Notes under the pieces: model-generated
Database searches by the model: none
Told to the model about the DNA's origin: nothing
The model's input: the letters and a program-made list of their open reading frames with translations, nothing else
In this document: piece after piece, positions 31,935 through 40,870 of the stretch
Layout of the letters: each line of letters opens with the position of its first letter
Position numbering within the stretch: position 1 is the first letter of the stretch
Position numbers and translations under genes: made by a program
Source of the DNA: Aegilops tauschii subsp. strangulata
Lineage: Eukaryota > Streptophyta > Magnoliopsida > Poales > Poaceae
Direction of reading: 5' to 3'
Assembly: GCF_002575655.3 (NCBI RefSeq)
Contig: NC_053039.3
Span: forward strand, 221,855,622-221,919,621
Length of the DNA stretch: 64,000 bases

Positions 31935-33565
31935 TGATGTCTACTACACAACCTTCTTCTTGTAGTATTGTTGGGCCACCAAGTGCAGAGGTTTGTAGGA
32001 CAGTAGCAAATTTCCCTCAAGTGGATGACCTAAGGTTTATCAATCCGTGGGAGGCGTAGGTTGAAGATGGTCTCTCTCAAACAACCCTTCAACCAAATAA
32101 CAAAGAGTCTCTTGTGTCCCCAACACACCCAATACAATGGTAAATTGTATAGGTGCACTAGTTCGGCGAAGAGATGGTGATACAAGTGCAATATGGATGG
32201 TAGATATAGGTTTTTGTAATCTGAAAATATAAAAACAGCAAGGTAACTAATGATAAAAGTGAGCACAAACGGTATTGCAATGCTAGGAAACAAGGCCTAG
32301 GGTTCATACTTTCACTAGTGCAAGTTCTCTCAACAATAATAACATAATTGGATCATATAACTATCCCTCAACATGCAACAAAGAGTCACTCCAAAGTCAC
32401 TATAGCGGAGAACAAACAAAGAGATTATGGTAGGGTACGAAACCACCTCAAAGTTATTCTTTCGGATCGATCTATCATAGAGTTCGTACTAGAATAACAC
32501 CTTAAGACACAAATCAACCAAAACCCTAATGTCACCTAGATACTCCAATGTCACCTCAAGTATCCATGGGTATGATTATACGATATGCATCACACAATCT
32601 CAGATTCATCTATTCAAACCAACACAAAGTACTTCAAAGAGTGCCCCAAAGTTTCTACCGGAGAGTCAAGACGAAAACCTGTGCCAACCCCTATGCATAA
32701 GTTCACGAGGTTACGGAACTCGCAAGTTGATCACCGAAACATACATCAAGTGAATCACATGATATCCCATTGTCACCACAGATAAGCACATGCAAGACAT
32801 ACATCAAGTGTTCTCAAATCCTTAAAGACTCAATCCGATAAGATAACTTTAAAGGGAAAACTCAATCCATTACAAGAGAGTAGAGGGGGAGAAACATCAT
32901 AAGATCCAACTATAATAGCAAAGCTCGCGATACATCAAGATCGTGCCGAATCAAGAACACGAGAGAGAGAGAGAGATCAAACACATAGCTACTGGTACAT
33001 ACCCTCAACCCCGAGGGTGAACTACTCCCTCCTCGTCATGGAGAGCGTCGGGATGATGAAGATGGCCACCGGTGAGGGACCCCCCCCTCCGGCAGGGTGC
33101 CGGAACAGGGTCCCGATTGGTTTTTGGTGGCTACAGAGGCTTGCAGCGGCAGAACTCCCGATCTATTATGTTCTCCGATGTTTTTAGGGTATATGGATAT
33201 ATATATAGGCGAAAGAAGTCAGTCAGGGGAGCCACGAGGGTGGGGGCGCGCCCAGGGGGTAGGGCGCGCCTCCCTGCCTCGTGGCTTCCTCGAAGCTTCC
33301 CTGACGTCCACTCCAAGTCTCCTGGATTGCTTCCGTTCCAAAAATAACTCTCTCGAAGGTTTCATTCTGTTTGGACTCCGTCTGATATTCCTTTTCTTCA
33401 AAACACGGAAATAGGCAAGAAAACAACAATTTGGGCTGGGCCTCCGGTTAATAGGTTAGTCCCAAAAATAATATAAAAGTGTTTAGTAAAGCCCATAAAC
33501 ATCCAAAACAGATAATATATTAGGATGAATACTTCATAAATTATAGATACGTTGGAGACGTATCA
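31935..33565 (-). repeat. 5' LTR of element D
   Basis: 1631 bp, TGATGTCTACTACACAACC to GGAGACGTATCA on plus. In the minus sense it precedes the primer region at 31904-31934. It matches the 26136-27776 copy nearly throughout. Confidence 0.92.
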
Positions 33566-34294
33566 GGGTGCCATGATTTCAGATCTAAACCGTTTATGTT
33601 ATCACCATTATATCCACATTCTAGATCCGATCTTGCAAGTTAGAGTCACCTACTATGTGTTATGATCCGGCAACTCCGGAGTGACAATAGTTGGGACACT
33701 TCCCGATGAGGACCGTAGTTTGAGGTGTTCATGTATTCACCGTGCGTTAATGCTTTGTTCCGGTTCCCTATTAAAAGGAGGCCTTAATATCACTTAGTTT
33801 CCAATAGGACCCCGCTGCCACGGGAGGGTAGGATAAAAGATGTCATGCAAGTTCTTTCCATAAGCACGTATTACTATTTACGGAATACATGCCTACATTA
33901 TATTTATGAACTGGAGCTAGTGTCGTATCGCCCTAGGTTATAATTGTCTCATGATGAATATCATCCAACAAATTACCGATCCAATGCCTACGATTTTCCT
34001 ATATATTAATCTTGCTAAGTTACTGCTGCTACTGCTACTATTGCACTTGCTAAAAAACTACTACTATCACTGTTACCATTACTATTGTTGTCGCTACTAT
34101 TATCAAAACTATCATACTAATTTGCTATTGATCACTTTGCTGCAGATAATTAATCTCCAGGTGCGGTTGAATTTACAACTCAACTGCTAATACTTGCAAG
34201 TATTCTTTGGCTCCCCTTGTGTCGAATCTATAAATTTGGGTTGAATACTCTACCCTCGAAAACTGTTGCGATCCCATATACTTGTGGGTTATCA

Positions 34295-34372
34295 AGACCT
34301 TTTTCTGGCGCCGTTGCCGGGGAGCATAGCTATATTTGTTGAGTCACTTGGGATTATTATCAATTTATCATC
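34295..34372 (+). promoter_or_regulatory. Primer-binding region and leader of the right-hand A element
   Basis: The LTR end TTATCA is followed by AGACCTTTTTCTGGCGCCG, then TTGCCGGGGAG, the common start of the untranslated leader in Triticeae gypsy elements of this type. Gag begins at 34373. Confidence 0.7.
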
Positions 34373-36242
34373 ATGAAGAATCTGAAGGATGCTAAGACTA
34401 AGATTTTTCCCTCTAAGACGAGGGGAGGTAAGGAACTGCCATCTAGCTCTGCTTTAGATTCACCTTCTGTTATAAGTAAACTTGCAACACCACCACATGC
34501 TATCAATCCTGATATGTCGCAAGTTATTGATGATGCTACTTCTGCTATGAATGATACTTATGATGATGCTAGTACCTTGCTTGATGATAATGTGCCACTA
34601 GGTGAATTTCTTGATGAATAAATTGCTAGAGTAAGACAGCATGATATTGTTGAAACTAATGATGAGCTTGAACCTGAAAGTCTGGAAACACCTATTAGAA
34701 CTATCCCTCCTATATATGAATTGCCAAATGTACCGGAAGGTTATGTTATGAATGAGGATACAACTAGAGATATTCTTGCTTGTAAGGATAGAGATGATAT
34801 AGAGAAATTATTATGCAAGTATAAAGAAAAATCCTTGAATGCTAGAATCCAATACGATGCTTAGTTTGCTACTTCACCTATCTTTATTGATGATAAGGAT
34901 TATGAATTCTCTGTCGACCCAGAGTTAATTACTTTTGTTGAATCTGATCCTTTCCATGGTTATGAAACTAAAATTGTTGTGGCACATCTTACTAAGTTGA
35001 ATGACATAGCCACCCTTTTTGCTCATGATGAGAAAATTCGCTATTACTAAATTCTCAAATTATTTCTGTTCTCGTTAAAGGGTGATGCTAAAGCTTGGTA
35101 CAATACTCTTGCTCCTGGTTGTGTGCGTAGTCCCCACGATATGATTTATTACTTCTTTGAAAAACATTTCCCTGCTCATAAGAAACAAGCTGCCTTACAT
35201 GAAATATTTAACTTTGCGCAAATTGAAGAAGAGAGTCTCCCACAAGCTTGGGGAGGCTTCTCCAATTGCTTAATGCTTTGCCTGATCATCCTCTTAAGAC
35301 AAACGAAATACTTGATATCTTATATAATGGACTAACCGATGTTTCTAGGGATTTCCTAGATGGTTGTGCTGGTTGTGTTTTTAGGGAACGAACTATTGGG
35401 CAAGCTGAAGAATTATTGAATAACATATTGAAAATTATGGTGATTGGACTCTTCCTGAACCACCGCTTAAACCCACTCCGAAGAAAAGGGGTATCTTATA
35501 TCTCAATCCTGAAGATATGCAAGAGGCAAAGAAATCTATGAGAGAAGAAAGTATTAAAGCTGAGGATGTCAAAATTTTACCTCATATTGAAGAAATACAT
35601 GGGCTTGATACACCACCACCACCTAAGGTGGTAGAGGTAAATTCTCTAATGAAATTCAATGATAATGAAAATCCTCACAATATGCATCCTAGCCAATGCC
35701 TTTATGAGTTTGAAAATTACATTAGAAAACAAGATCACTTCAATGCAAATGTAATGAAACAATTGAAATACAATTCTGATATGATTACTCGCTTGAGTGA
35801 CTTGTTATTTAGAATCTCAAATGATGTTAGAGGTGTGGGGAAGCATGCTTCTATGGTTCAAACTCAGTTAGAACAAGTTGCTAAATCTCAAAGAGAGTTG
35901 CTAGATGAAATGAATAATAATATCAATGATCATGCTGTTAGAGTAATGACTAGAGGAGGTAGGATGACTCAGGAACCACTTTATCCTGAGGGACACCCAA
36001 AAAGAATAGAACAAGACTCTCAAAGAGCTAACACTGATGCACGTAGTCCTTCTAAAAAGAAAAAGAAGAAGAAAAATTATAGGACGTTGCATGCCTCTAG
36101 TGAACCAGAAGTAGAAAAACCTCCCGATAATGAAGTTTCTATTTCGGATGCTGAAACTCAATCTGGTAGTGAACACTCACCTTCTGATAAGGAAAAAGAT
36201 AATGATGAGGTTCATGAAGACACTCAAACAAATTATAAATAA
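34373..36242 (+). pseudogene. gag: Gag of element A, with stops and a frameshift
   Basis: The start MKNLKDAKTKIFPSKTRGGK is open to a TAA at 34619, then continues in frame (DELEPESLETPIRTIPPIYE) to a TAG near 34862. The retrotransposon gag core lies at about 35060-35440 (LFSLKGDAKAWYNTLAPG, MIYYFFEKHFPAHKK, then after a frameshift near 35245 LLNALPDHPLKTNEILDIL and GQAEELLN). 35517-36242 (241 codons) is the C-terminal part, acidic and Asn-rich with a Lys run (SPSKKKKKKKN, about 36046-36075) that could be a nuclear-localisation or RNA-binding stretch. Truncating mutations rule out a normal gag. Confidence 0.85.
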
Positions 36243-36484
36243 CTAGACAATGATGTTGAGATAGAACCAACAGTTGATCTTGATAACCCACAACCCAAGA
36301 ATAAAAGATATGATAAAAGAGACTTTGTTGCTAGAAAACATGGTAAGGAAAGAGAACCATAGGTGCAAAAACCTATGCCCTTTCCACCTAAGTCAACTAA
36401 AAAGAAATATGATGAAAAATTTGAACGCTTTGCTGAAATGCTGAGGCCAGTCTTTTTGCGTACTCGCTTGACTGATATCTTAAA

Positions 36485-37141
36485 ATGCCTCCTTATGCAA
36501 AGTACATGAAAGACATCATCGCCAATAAGAGAAAAATACTGGAAGCTGAAATCTCCACCATGCTTGCTAATTATACTTTTAAAGATGGAGTACCTAAAAA
36601 ACTTAGATATCCGGGAATACCAACTATACCTTGCTCCATCAAAAGAAATTATGTGAAAACTGCTTTATGTGATTTGGGAGCCGGTGTTAGTGTTATGCCT
36701 TTCTCTTTATATAAAAGACTTGATTTGAATAAACTCACACCTACTGAAATATCTTTTCAAAGGGTTGATAAGTCAACTGCCATACCTATCGGTATTTGTG
36801 AGGATGTGCCCGTTTTTGTTGCTAATGTTACTATTTTGACTGACTTTGTTATACTTGAGATGCCCGAGGATGACAACATGTCGATTATCCTTGGTAGACC
36901 CTTCTTGAATACTGTAGGGGCTGTTATTGATTGCAATAAAAGCAAGGTCACTTTTCATATTAATGATAATGAGCATACGGTGCACTTTCCGAAGAAACAA
37001 TTCCAAGTGAATGGTATTAACGTTATTAAAAAAACTCCGACAATCACTATTGGAAGTTTTCAACTACCTCTACCGACTATTAAAAAGAAATATGAAATGC
37101 TTATTGTTGGGGATATTCATATCCCCCTTGAGGTAACTTAG
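36485..37141 (+). CDS. Aspartic protease region of element A (Athila-like)
   Basis: 218 codons. It opens PPYAKYMKDIIANKRK. Then comes KRNYVKTALCDLGAGVSVMP, where DLGA supplies the catalytic Asp (about residue 61), SLYKRLDL, VILEMPEDDNMSIILGRPFL with the flap-side ILGRPFL signature, and ends FPLPTIKKKYEML-like sequence at the stop 37139. The DLGA plus SIILGRPFLNT pattern is typical of plant Athila/Tekay-type retropepsins. No reverse transcriptase follows, so the element is non-autonomous or had pol replaced. The start is internal to an ancestral gag-pro frame. Confidence 0.85.
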   Translation: MPPYAKYMKDIIANKRKILEAEISTMLANYTFKDGVPKKLRYPGIPTIPCSIKRNYVKTALCDLGAGVSVMPFSLYKRLDLNKLTPTEISFQRVDKSTAIPIGICEDVPVFVANVTILTDFVILEMPEDDNMSIILGRPFLNTVGAVIDCNKSKVTFHINDNEHTVHFPKKQFQVNGINVIKKTPTITIGSFQLPLPTIKKKYEMLIVGDIHIPLEVT

Positions 37142-37906
37142 TGACTTACGAAAGTTCTTCTGTTTCATGTGAATCGAAAGTGGTTGTTAATAAGACTTGA
37201 TCAACCTTATTAATGGATAATTTTTTAGAGGTATGAAGTTGATGAATTTTGTAAGCACTTTTTTCTGTCCCTACCTTTTGTTTTTTGTTTTTATTAGTTA
37301 AATAAAATAAAATGTCATGTTTTGTCTGTTTTATGAATTTCCCGTGCAATAAAAAAATGACCCAAACATTAAAGTTCTCAGAATGCTCTGAAAATTTAAT
37401 ACATTTTTTTCTGAATATTTAAGAATTTTTTGTGCAAATAATATCAGAGGGAGGTGCACCAGGTGGGCACAACCCACGTGGGCACGCCAGGACCCCCAGG
37501 CGTGCCCTGGTGGGTTGTGGTCCCCACGTGGGCCCCCTCACTTATCTCTTCATCCCACATAACCACCTACCTCCAGAAAAAAATTACCATTGCTCTCTCT
37601 CTCTCTCTCTCGTGTTTTGCTCTCAAACTCGTGGATTTTGATCTCTTTGCTCGAAGCTCCATTTCCGAAACTGTTTTGGGGGATTTTTGCTTGGTATGTG
37701 ACTCCTTCGTTTGTCCAATTAGTTTTTGCTTTAGTGGTTTATATTTTGAAGAATTAGTTACTCTTGGTGCTGCTATAGATGTGCTTGTATGTTAAATTAT
37801 TAGAGTTCTAAGTACTTTGAATGCTTGCTATGGCTTCTATGCATGTTGCTATCAATTTTGTAAAGTTTTGTTGATAAACTTTTGTCACCCAGAAAATTGC
37901 GCGAAT
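37142..37906 (+). other. Internal LTR-like segment of A, with GC-rich palindrome and (CT)n
   Basis: 37350-37545 resembles the U3 of A's own LTR at 25585-25755. Shared in order are taaagttctcagartg, an AT-rich stretch with aattttttg, a gg(a/t)ggtgcacc/ggggggcatc step, gtgggcacaaccca, and later ggtgggttgtggtccccac or its variant. CACAACCCAC (37469-37478) and GTGGGTTGTG (37510-37519) are complementary. A (CT)n run at 37590-37611 follows, like a plant 5' UTR. The segment may act as a promoter for the ORF at 37907. ORFs 37432-37795 are not called. Confidence 0.5.
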
Positions 37907-38411
37907 ATGATGAACCTTTTTGGAAGGAGTTCTTCGAGGAGGAGATCCTCAGAGGCATCTTCTAGTGACTGCTCTGTTCGTCGGTCTTATGTTGAACCAA
38001 GTGAAAGTTCCATACGAGATGCCGCCACCAAAACATGCCTATGGCCATGCAACGATTATATGGTGAGTGTGGGCATTAAGGAGGAATTTGAGCAATATGT
38101 TCCCAATGCCGGTCTCGGTCCCTACATTTCAGATAAGTGCAACCAACACCACACTCTCATTGAATCATTTGTCAAAGGATTTAAATTCCATCCCCGTGAG
38201 TCTAGGGTGTCATTTAAACTGTATGAAAATTCATTTACCATATCTTTAGAGAGATTTGCTCACCACTGCAAAATCCCATTCTGGGGTTCGCTTGATGAAC
38301 CACCAAGATCTGAGTTCCAAACATTTTTGACTAGTCTTTGCTATGGTGAGACTAGGGGAGTGACGCAAGGTAGAATAAAGAGCATTCAATTTCCCGCAAT
38401 TCAGTACTATC
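37907..38411 (+). pseudogene. Extra ORF of element A (Athila ORF-like), truncated by element C
   Basis: Starts MMNLFGRSSSRRRSSEASSS. After a Ser/Arg-rich head it reads VGIKEEFEQYVPNAGLGPYI, LIESFVKGFKFHPRESRVSF, LYENSFTISLERFAHHCKI and FQTFLTSLCYGE. The layout (F-x-F fold start, TISLERFAHHC-type motif) recalls the PF03078 ATHILA ORF-1 group in plant gypsy elements, but the match is by eye only. It runs open about 168 codons until the LTR of C begins at 38414. The remaining 3' end is not in the window. Function unknown. Confidence 0.55.
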
Positions 38412-38413
38412 GG

Positions 38414-39292
38414 TGTTCTGGGACTGGGGGTGCCCAGACTTGCCTACCTGCGGCCCAGCGCGTGGCTCCACCAACAGCCTGGTACGGCCCACCTTCAGCA
38501 GCGACAACCCAAGACCCTCGCGAGGGGCCAAGCCTCGCGAGGCGGACGACACCAAGACCTCCTCAGGGGCAGCCTCACTAGGCTGGCTCCCGAGGAGCGA
38601 AGATCTCTATGCAAGGTGCACGTCGCGAGGTTCACGTGACGTGAGCCATGACGACCAAGGCCAGGCGGGCACCAACGGGTGTAGTGTACTAGTTTCCTCT
38701 TTGGTGCTAAAGAGGCAAGCGCGGGTGAGGAGTCCCGAGGCGTTAGGCAAAGGTTTCCTTATCAGTGCAACAAGCCCAAGACCAGCAGGACGGCAGGACG
38801 GAGGTCATCGCGGAGCCCACAGCGGCGTCACCACCAGAGCCTTTGACAGGTGAAGACCACCTTTTGTCAGGATAGCTTGTACTAGTTGTCTCCCTTCAAA
38901 CTTGGCCGTTGTGGGATCCCTTCCTGCCTAACATTTGGGAAGAGGACCACGGCCTCTATAAATAGGACTAGCCACCACCATAAGTGGGGGGATCGATTCC
39001 ACTCGGACGAGTTCACCACCTCATCGAGCCCTAGAACACCTCACCTCCTGAGGCTGTTCACCCACTGTACTAGTTCATCCTCAGCCCCTCGAGGCAATCC
39101 GACACCACACTGGAGTACGGTATTACACCGCAAGGTGGCCTGAACCAGTATAAACCTTTGTGTCTCTTGTTCTTTGGGTTCATCGAGCTATGTTGTGAGA
39201 TCGTTGAGCGAGCAAGCTAGGAAGAGAGTGATCTTCATGCGCACCCCAGAGTTCGAACCTCACTAGGGTTTGCCGGAACCCGTAATCCGACA
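38414..39292 (+). repeat. 5' LTR of element C
   Basis: TG...CA, 879 bp, GC-rich with repeats of cgcgag/ctcgcg in U3 (38515-38560). The overlapping ORFs 38413-38853, 38430-38639 and 38886-39143 have LTR coordinates and no domain, so they are not called as genes. Confidence 0.85.
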
Positions 39293-39362
39293 TTTGGCGT
39301 GCCAGTTAGGGGTGCGCTGAAGCTTCGCCTCTCTGCCTGCCTCGCCTCTCCGTCCGGCTCCT

Positions 39363-39767
39363 ATGGCAGGCGCCACTCCTCCGACTGGATTGACGGGCAT
39401 GTGCGGAGGCGCCATGGGCCTCCGGGCCTTCGCCCCCGCCTTGCGGCAAGTGCAGTGGCCGCACAAGTTCAAGCCGGAGATGCCGCCTGGCTATGACGGC
39501 ATGGCGGATCCAGCGGCCTTCCCGCTGACATACGAGGAGGCCGTTCTCGAAGCCAGAGGCGATGACCAGGTCATGGCCAACTGGTTCCCCATGGCCCTCG
39601 CTGGCGGGCCGCGCGCCTGGTTGCTCAACCTGCCGGAGTCCTCTGTGGCCTCCTGGGAGGGGTTGCGCGGCCTCTTCATCATGTGCTTCGCGGCACCGGG
39701 ACCCCCCACCGTAGCATCCCTCCTTGGTGGTTCGCACGCGCCGCCCTCGGATCGCCACGTCAAGTAG
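39363..39767 (+). pseudogene. gag: Gag N-terminal part of element C
   Basis: 134 codons, MAGATPPTGLTGMCGGAMGL. The retrotransposon gag core start is visible: VQWPHKFKPEMPPGYDGMAD, DDQVMANWFPMALAGGPRAW and LLNLPESSVASWEGLRGLFI. It ends at a TAG at 39765 (HVK stop). The downstream 39768-39856 still reads as gag (FVRQMGAARVQQGAPLGWAV), so the stop is a mutation. The F junction cuts it at 39856. It cannot make a full gag. Confidence 0.8.
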
Positions 39768-39856
39768 TTCGTCCGCCAGATGGGCGCCGCCCGCGTACAG
39801 CAGGGGGCTCCCCTGGGATGGGCGGTGCCCCAGGCTAACCTCACCTTCGACTCGGG

Positions 39857-40334
39857 TGTCGGTGTCAAAACCGGCAGATCTCGGGTAAGGGGTCCCGAAC
39901 TGTGCGTCTAGGATCGATGGTAATAGGAGATGGGGGACACGATGTTAACCCAGGTTCGAGCCCTCTCTATGGAGGTAATACCCTACTTCCTGCTTGATTA
40001 ATCTTGATGAATATGAGTGTTACAAGAGTTGATCTACCACGAGATCGTAATGGCTAAACCCTAGAAGTCTAGCCTATGAGTATATGGTAATGAATCTGTC
40101 CTATCCGGACTATCTCTCCGGTTTATATTGACATCGGAGAGATCTAGGGTTACACGGAGTCGGTTACATAAGAGGGAATCTTCATAATCGATCGCCTAGC
40201 TTGCCTTCCACGCCAAGTAGAGTCCAATCCGGACACGGGTATAGTCTTCGGTCTTCATGTCTTCATAGCCCATCAGTCCGGCCCATGGATAACAGGCCGG
40301 ACGCCCGAGGACCCCCTAGTCCAGGACTCCCTCA
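39857..40334 (-). repeat. 3' LTR of element F
   Basis: 478 bp, TGTCGGTGTCAAAACC to GGACTCCCTCA on plus. The TATA segment (40122-40133) lies in an inverted repeat, CTCTCCGG (40114-40121) and TCGGAGAG (40134-40141), with one mispair relative to the other LTR. Confidence 0.92.
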
Positions 40335-40756
40335 GTAGCCCCTCAACCTGGCTTCAATGACGAGGAGTCCGGCGCGCAGATTGTCTTCGGCATTGCAAGG
40401 CGGGTTCCCCTTCTTCCGAACTCCAAGATAGTCTTCGGACGCGATGATTGTATCCGAACCTGCAACGCATTCCACACACAACCGCAGAGAGAATATAATA
40501 TTTGCACGAGTCTAATCTGCTGACAGTTTTTATGACGCTACGCCTGTCCGGTTATAATCTTGAACCGTTTTTCATCTGCCACCCCACGTTGCGAGACGCG
40601 GTTGCTATTGGCATGTCTTGTTGAAGCAAAGATCGTGTCCCCTTATTGCGGGATTCTCATCAATGCGGGCATGGGTAACCCAACCGCGCCACTTGCACAG
40701 CAATTGGGAATAGGCGAATCTTAAGGCGAGCAAGGAGGCGTTTAATGTTTGCTGCC

Positions 40757-40764
40757 TTTATAAG
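40757..40764 (+). promoter_or_regulatory. TATA box of F's antisense gene
   Basis: TTTATAAG, 107 bp upstream of the ATG at 40871, followed by a pyrimidine-rich leader (CCCCTCTTCCTCTTCTCACG, CTTTCTCTCTGTCTCTGCC). This is a convincing plant core promoter inside the retrotransposon, directed against its genomic transcript. Confidence 0.6.
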
Positions 40765-40870
40765 AGGATAAGGATCCCCTCTTCCTCTTCTCACGCTTTC
40801 TCTCTGTCTCTGCCTTCCCGATCTCGAGCTCCAGCGCCCAAGTTCCAATCTCCTTTCCACCCCAGCAACC

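Larger units (their letters stand above)
26136..33565 (-). mobile_element. Non-autonomous LTR retrotransposon D, nested in A's LTR, TSD GGGTG
   Basis: LTRs at 26136-27776 and 31935-33565 are flanked by gggtg (26131-26135 and 33566-33570). In the minus sense they begin TGATAYGTCTCCAACGTATC. The 5' LTR (33565 to 31935) is followed by TTTCTGGCGCCGTTGCCGGG, the primer region, and the internal 4.16 kb ends in the PPT AAGCTTGGGGATGC. The internal region has one damaged acidic ORF and no pol motif, so it depends on another element. The LTRs look about 98 percent identical apart from short indels (for example a missing 12 bp near 33236), making it the youngest complete insertion here. A Sabrina/WHAM-type family is possible but not verified. 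Confidence 0.92.
25502..34294 (+). repeat. LTR of element A (1358 bp), split by nested element D
   Basis: The left half, 25502-26135, begins TGATACGTCTCTGTCATATC. The right half, 33571-34294, ends CTTGTGGGTTATCA. Joining them across D with one copy of the TSD gggtg gives a continuous LTR. Upstream (through B) is a PPT at 4708-4720, and downstream is a leader with TTCTGGCGCCGTTGCCGGGG. So this one LTR is the 3' LTR of the left internal fragment and the 5' LTR of the right one. A TATA-like tataaaat is at 25774. Trinucleotide-rich CTA/CTG sequence lies at 34018-34110. Confidence 0.85.
38414..39856 (+). mobile_element. Ty3/gypsy element C, 5' LTR and start of gag only
   Basis: An LTR of 879 bp (38414-39292) runs from TGTTCTGGGACTGGGGG to CCCGTAATCCGACA. 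The primer region TTTGGCGTGCCAGTTAGGGG follows, then gag. TATA ctctataaatag is at 38953-38964. It interrupts the extra ORF of A. Sequence stops being C-like at 39856, where the LTR of F begins, and C does not resume after F at 49024. So C was truncated. Confidence 0.85.

Noticed and set aside
38413..39143. ORFs of 146, 69 and 85 codons
   Set aside because: They lie in the LTR of element C, overlap in different frames and lack motifs.
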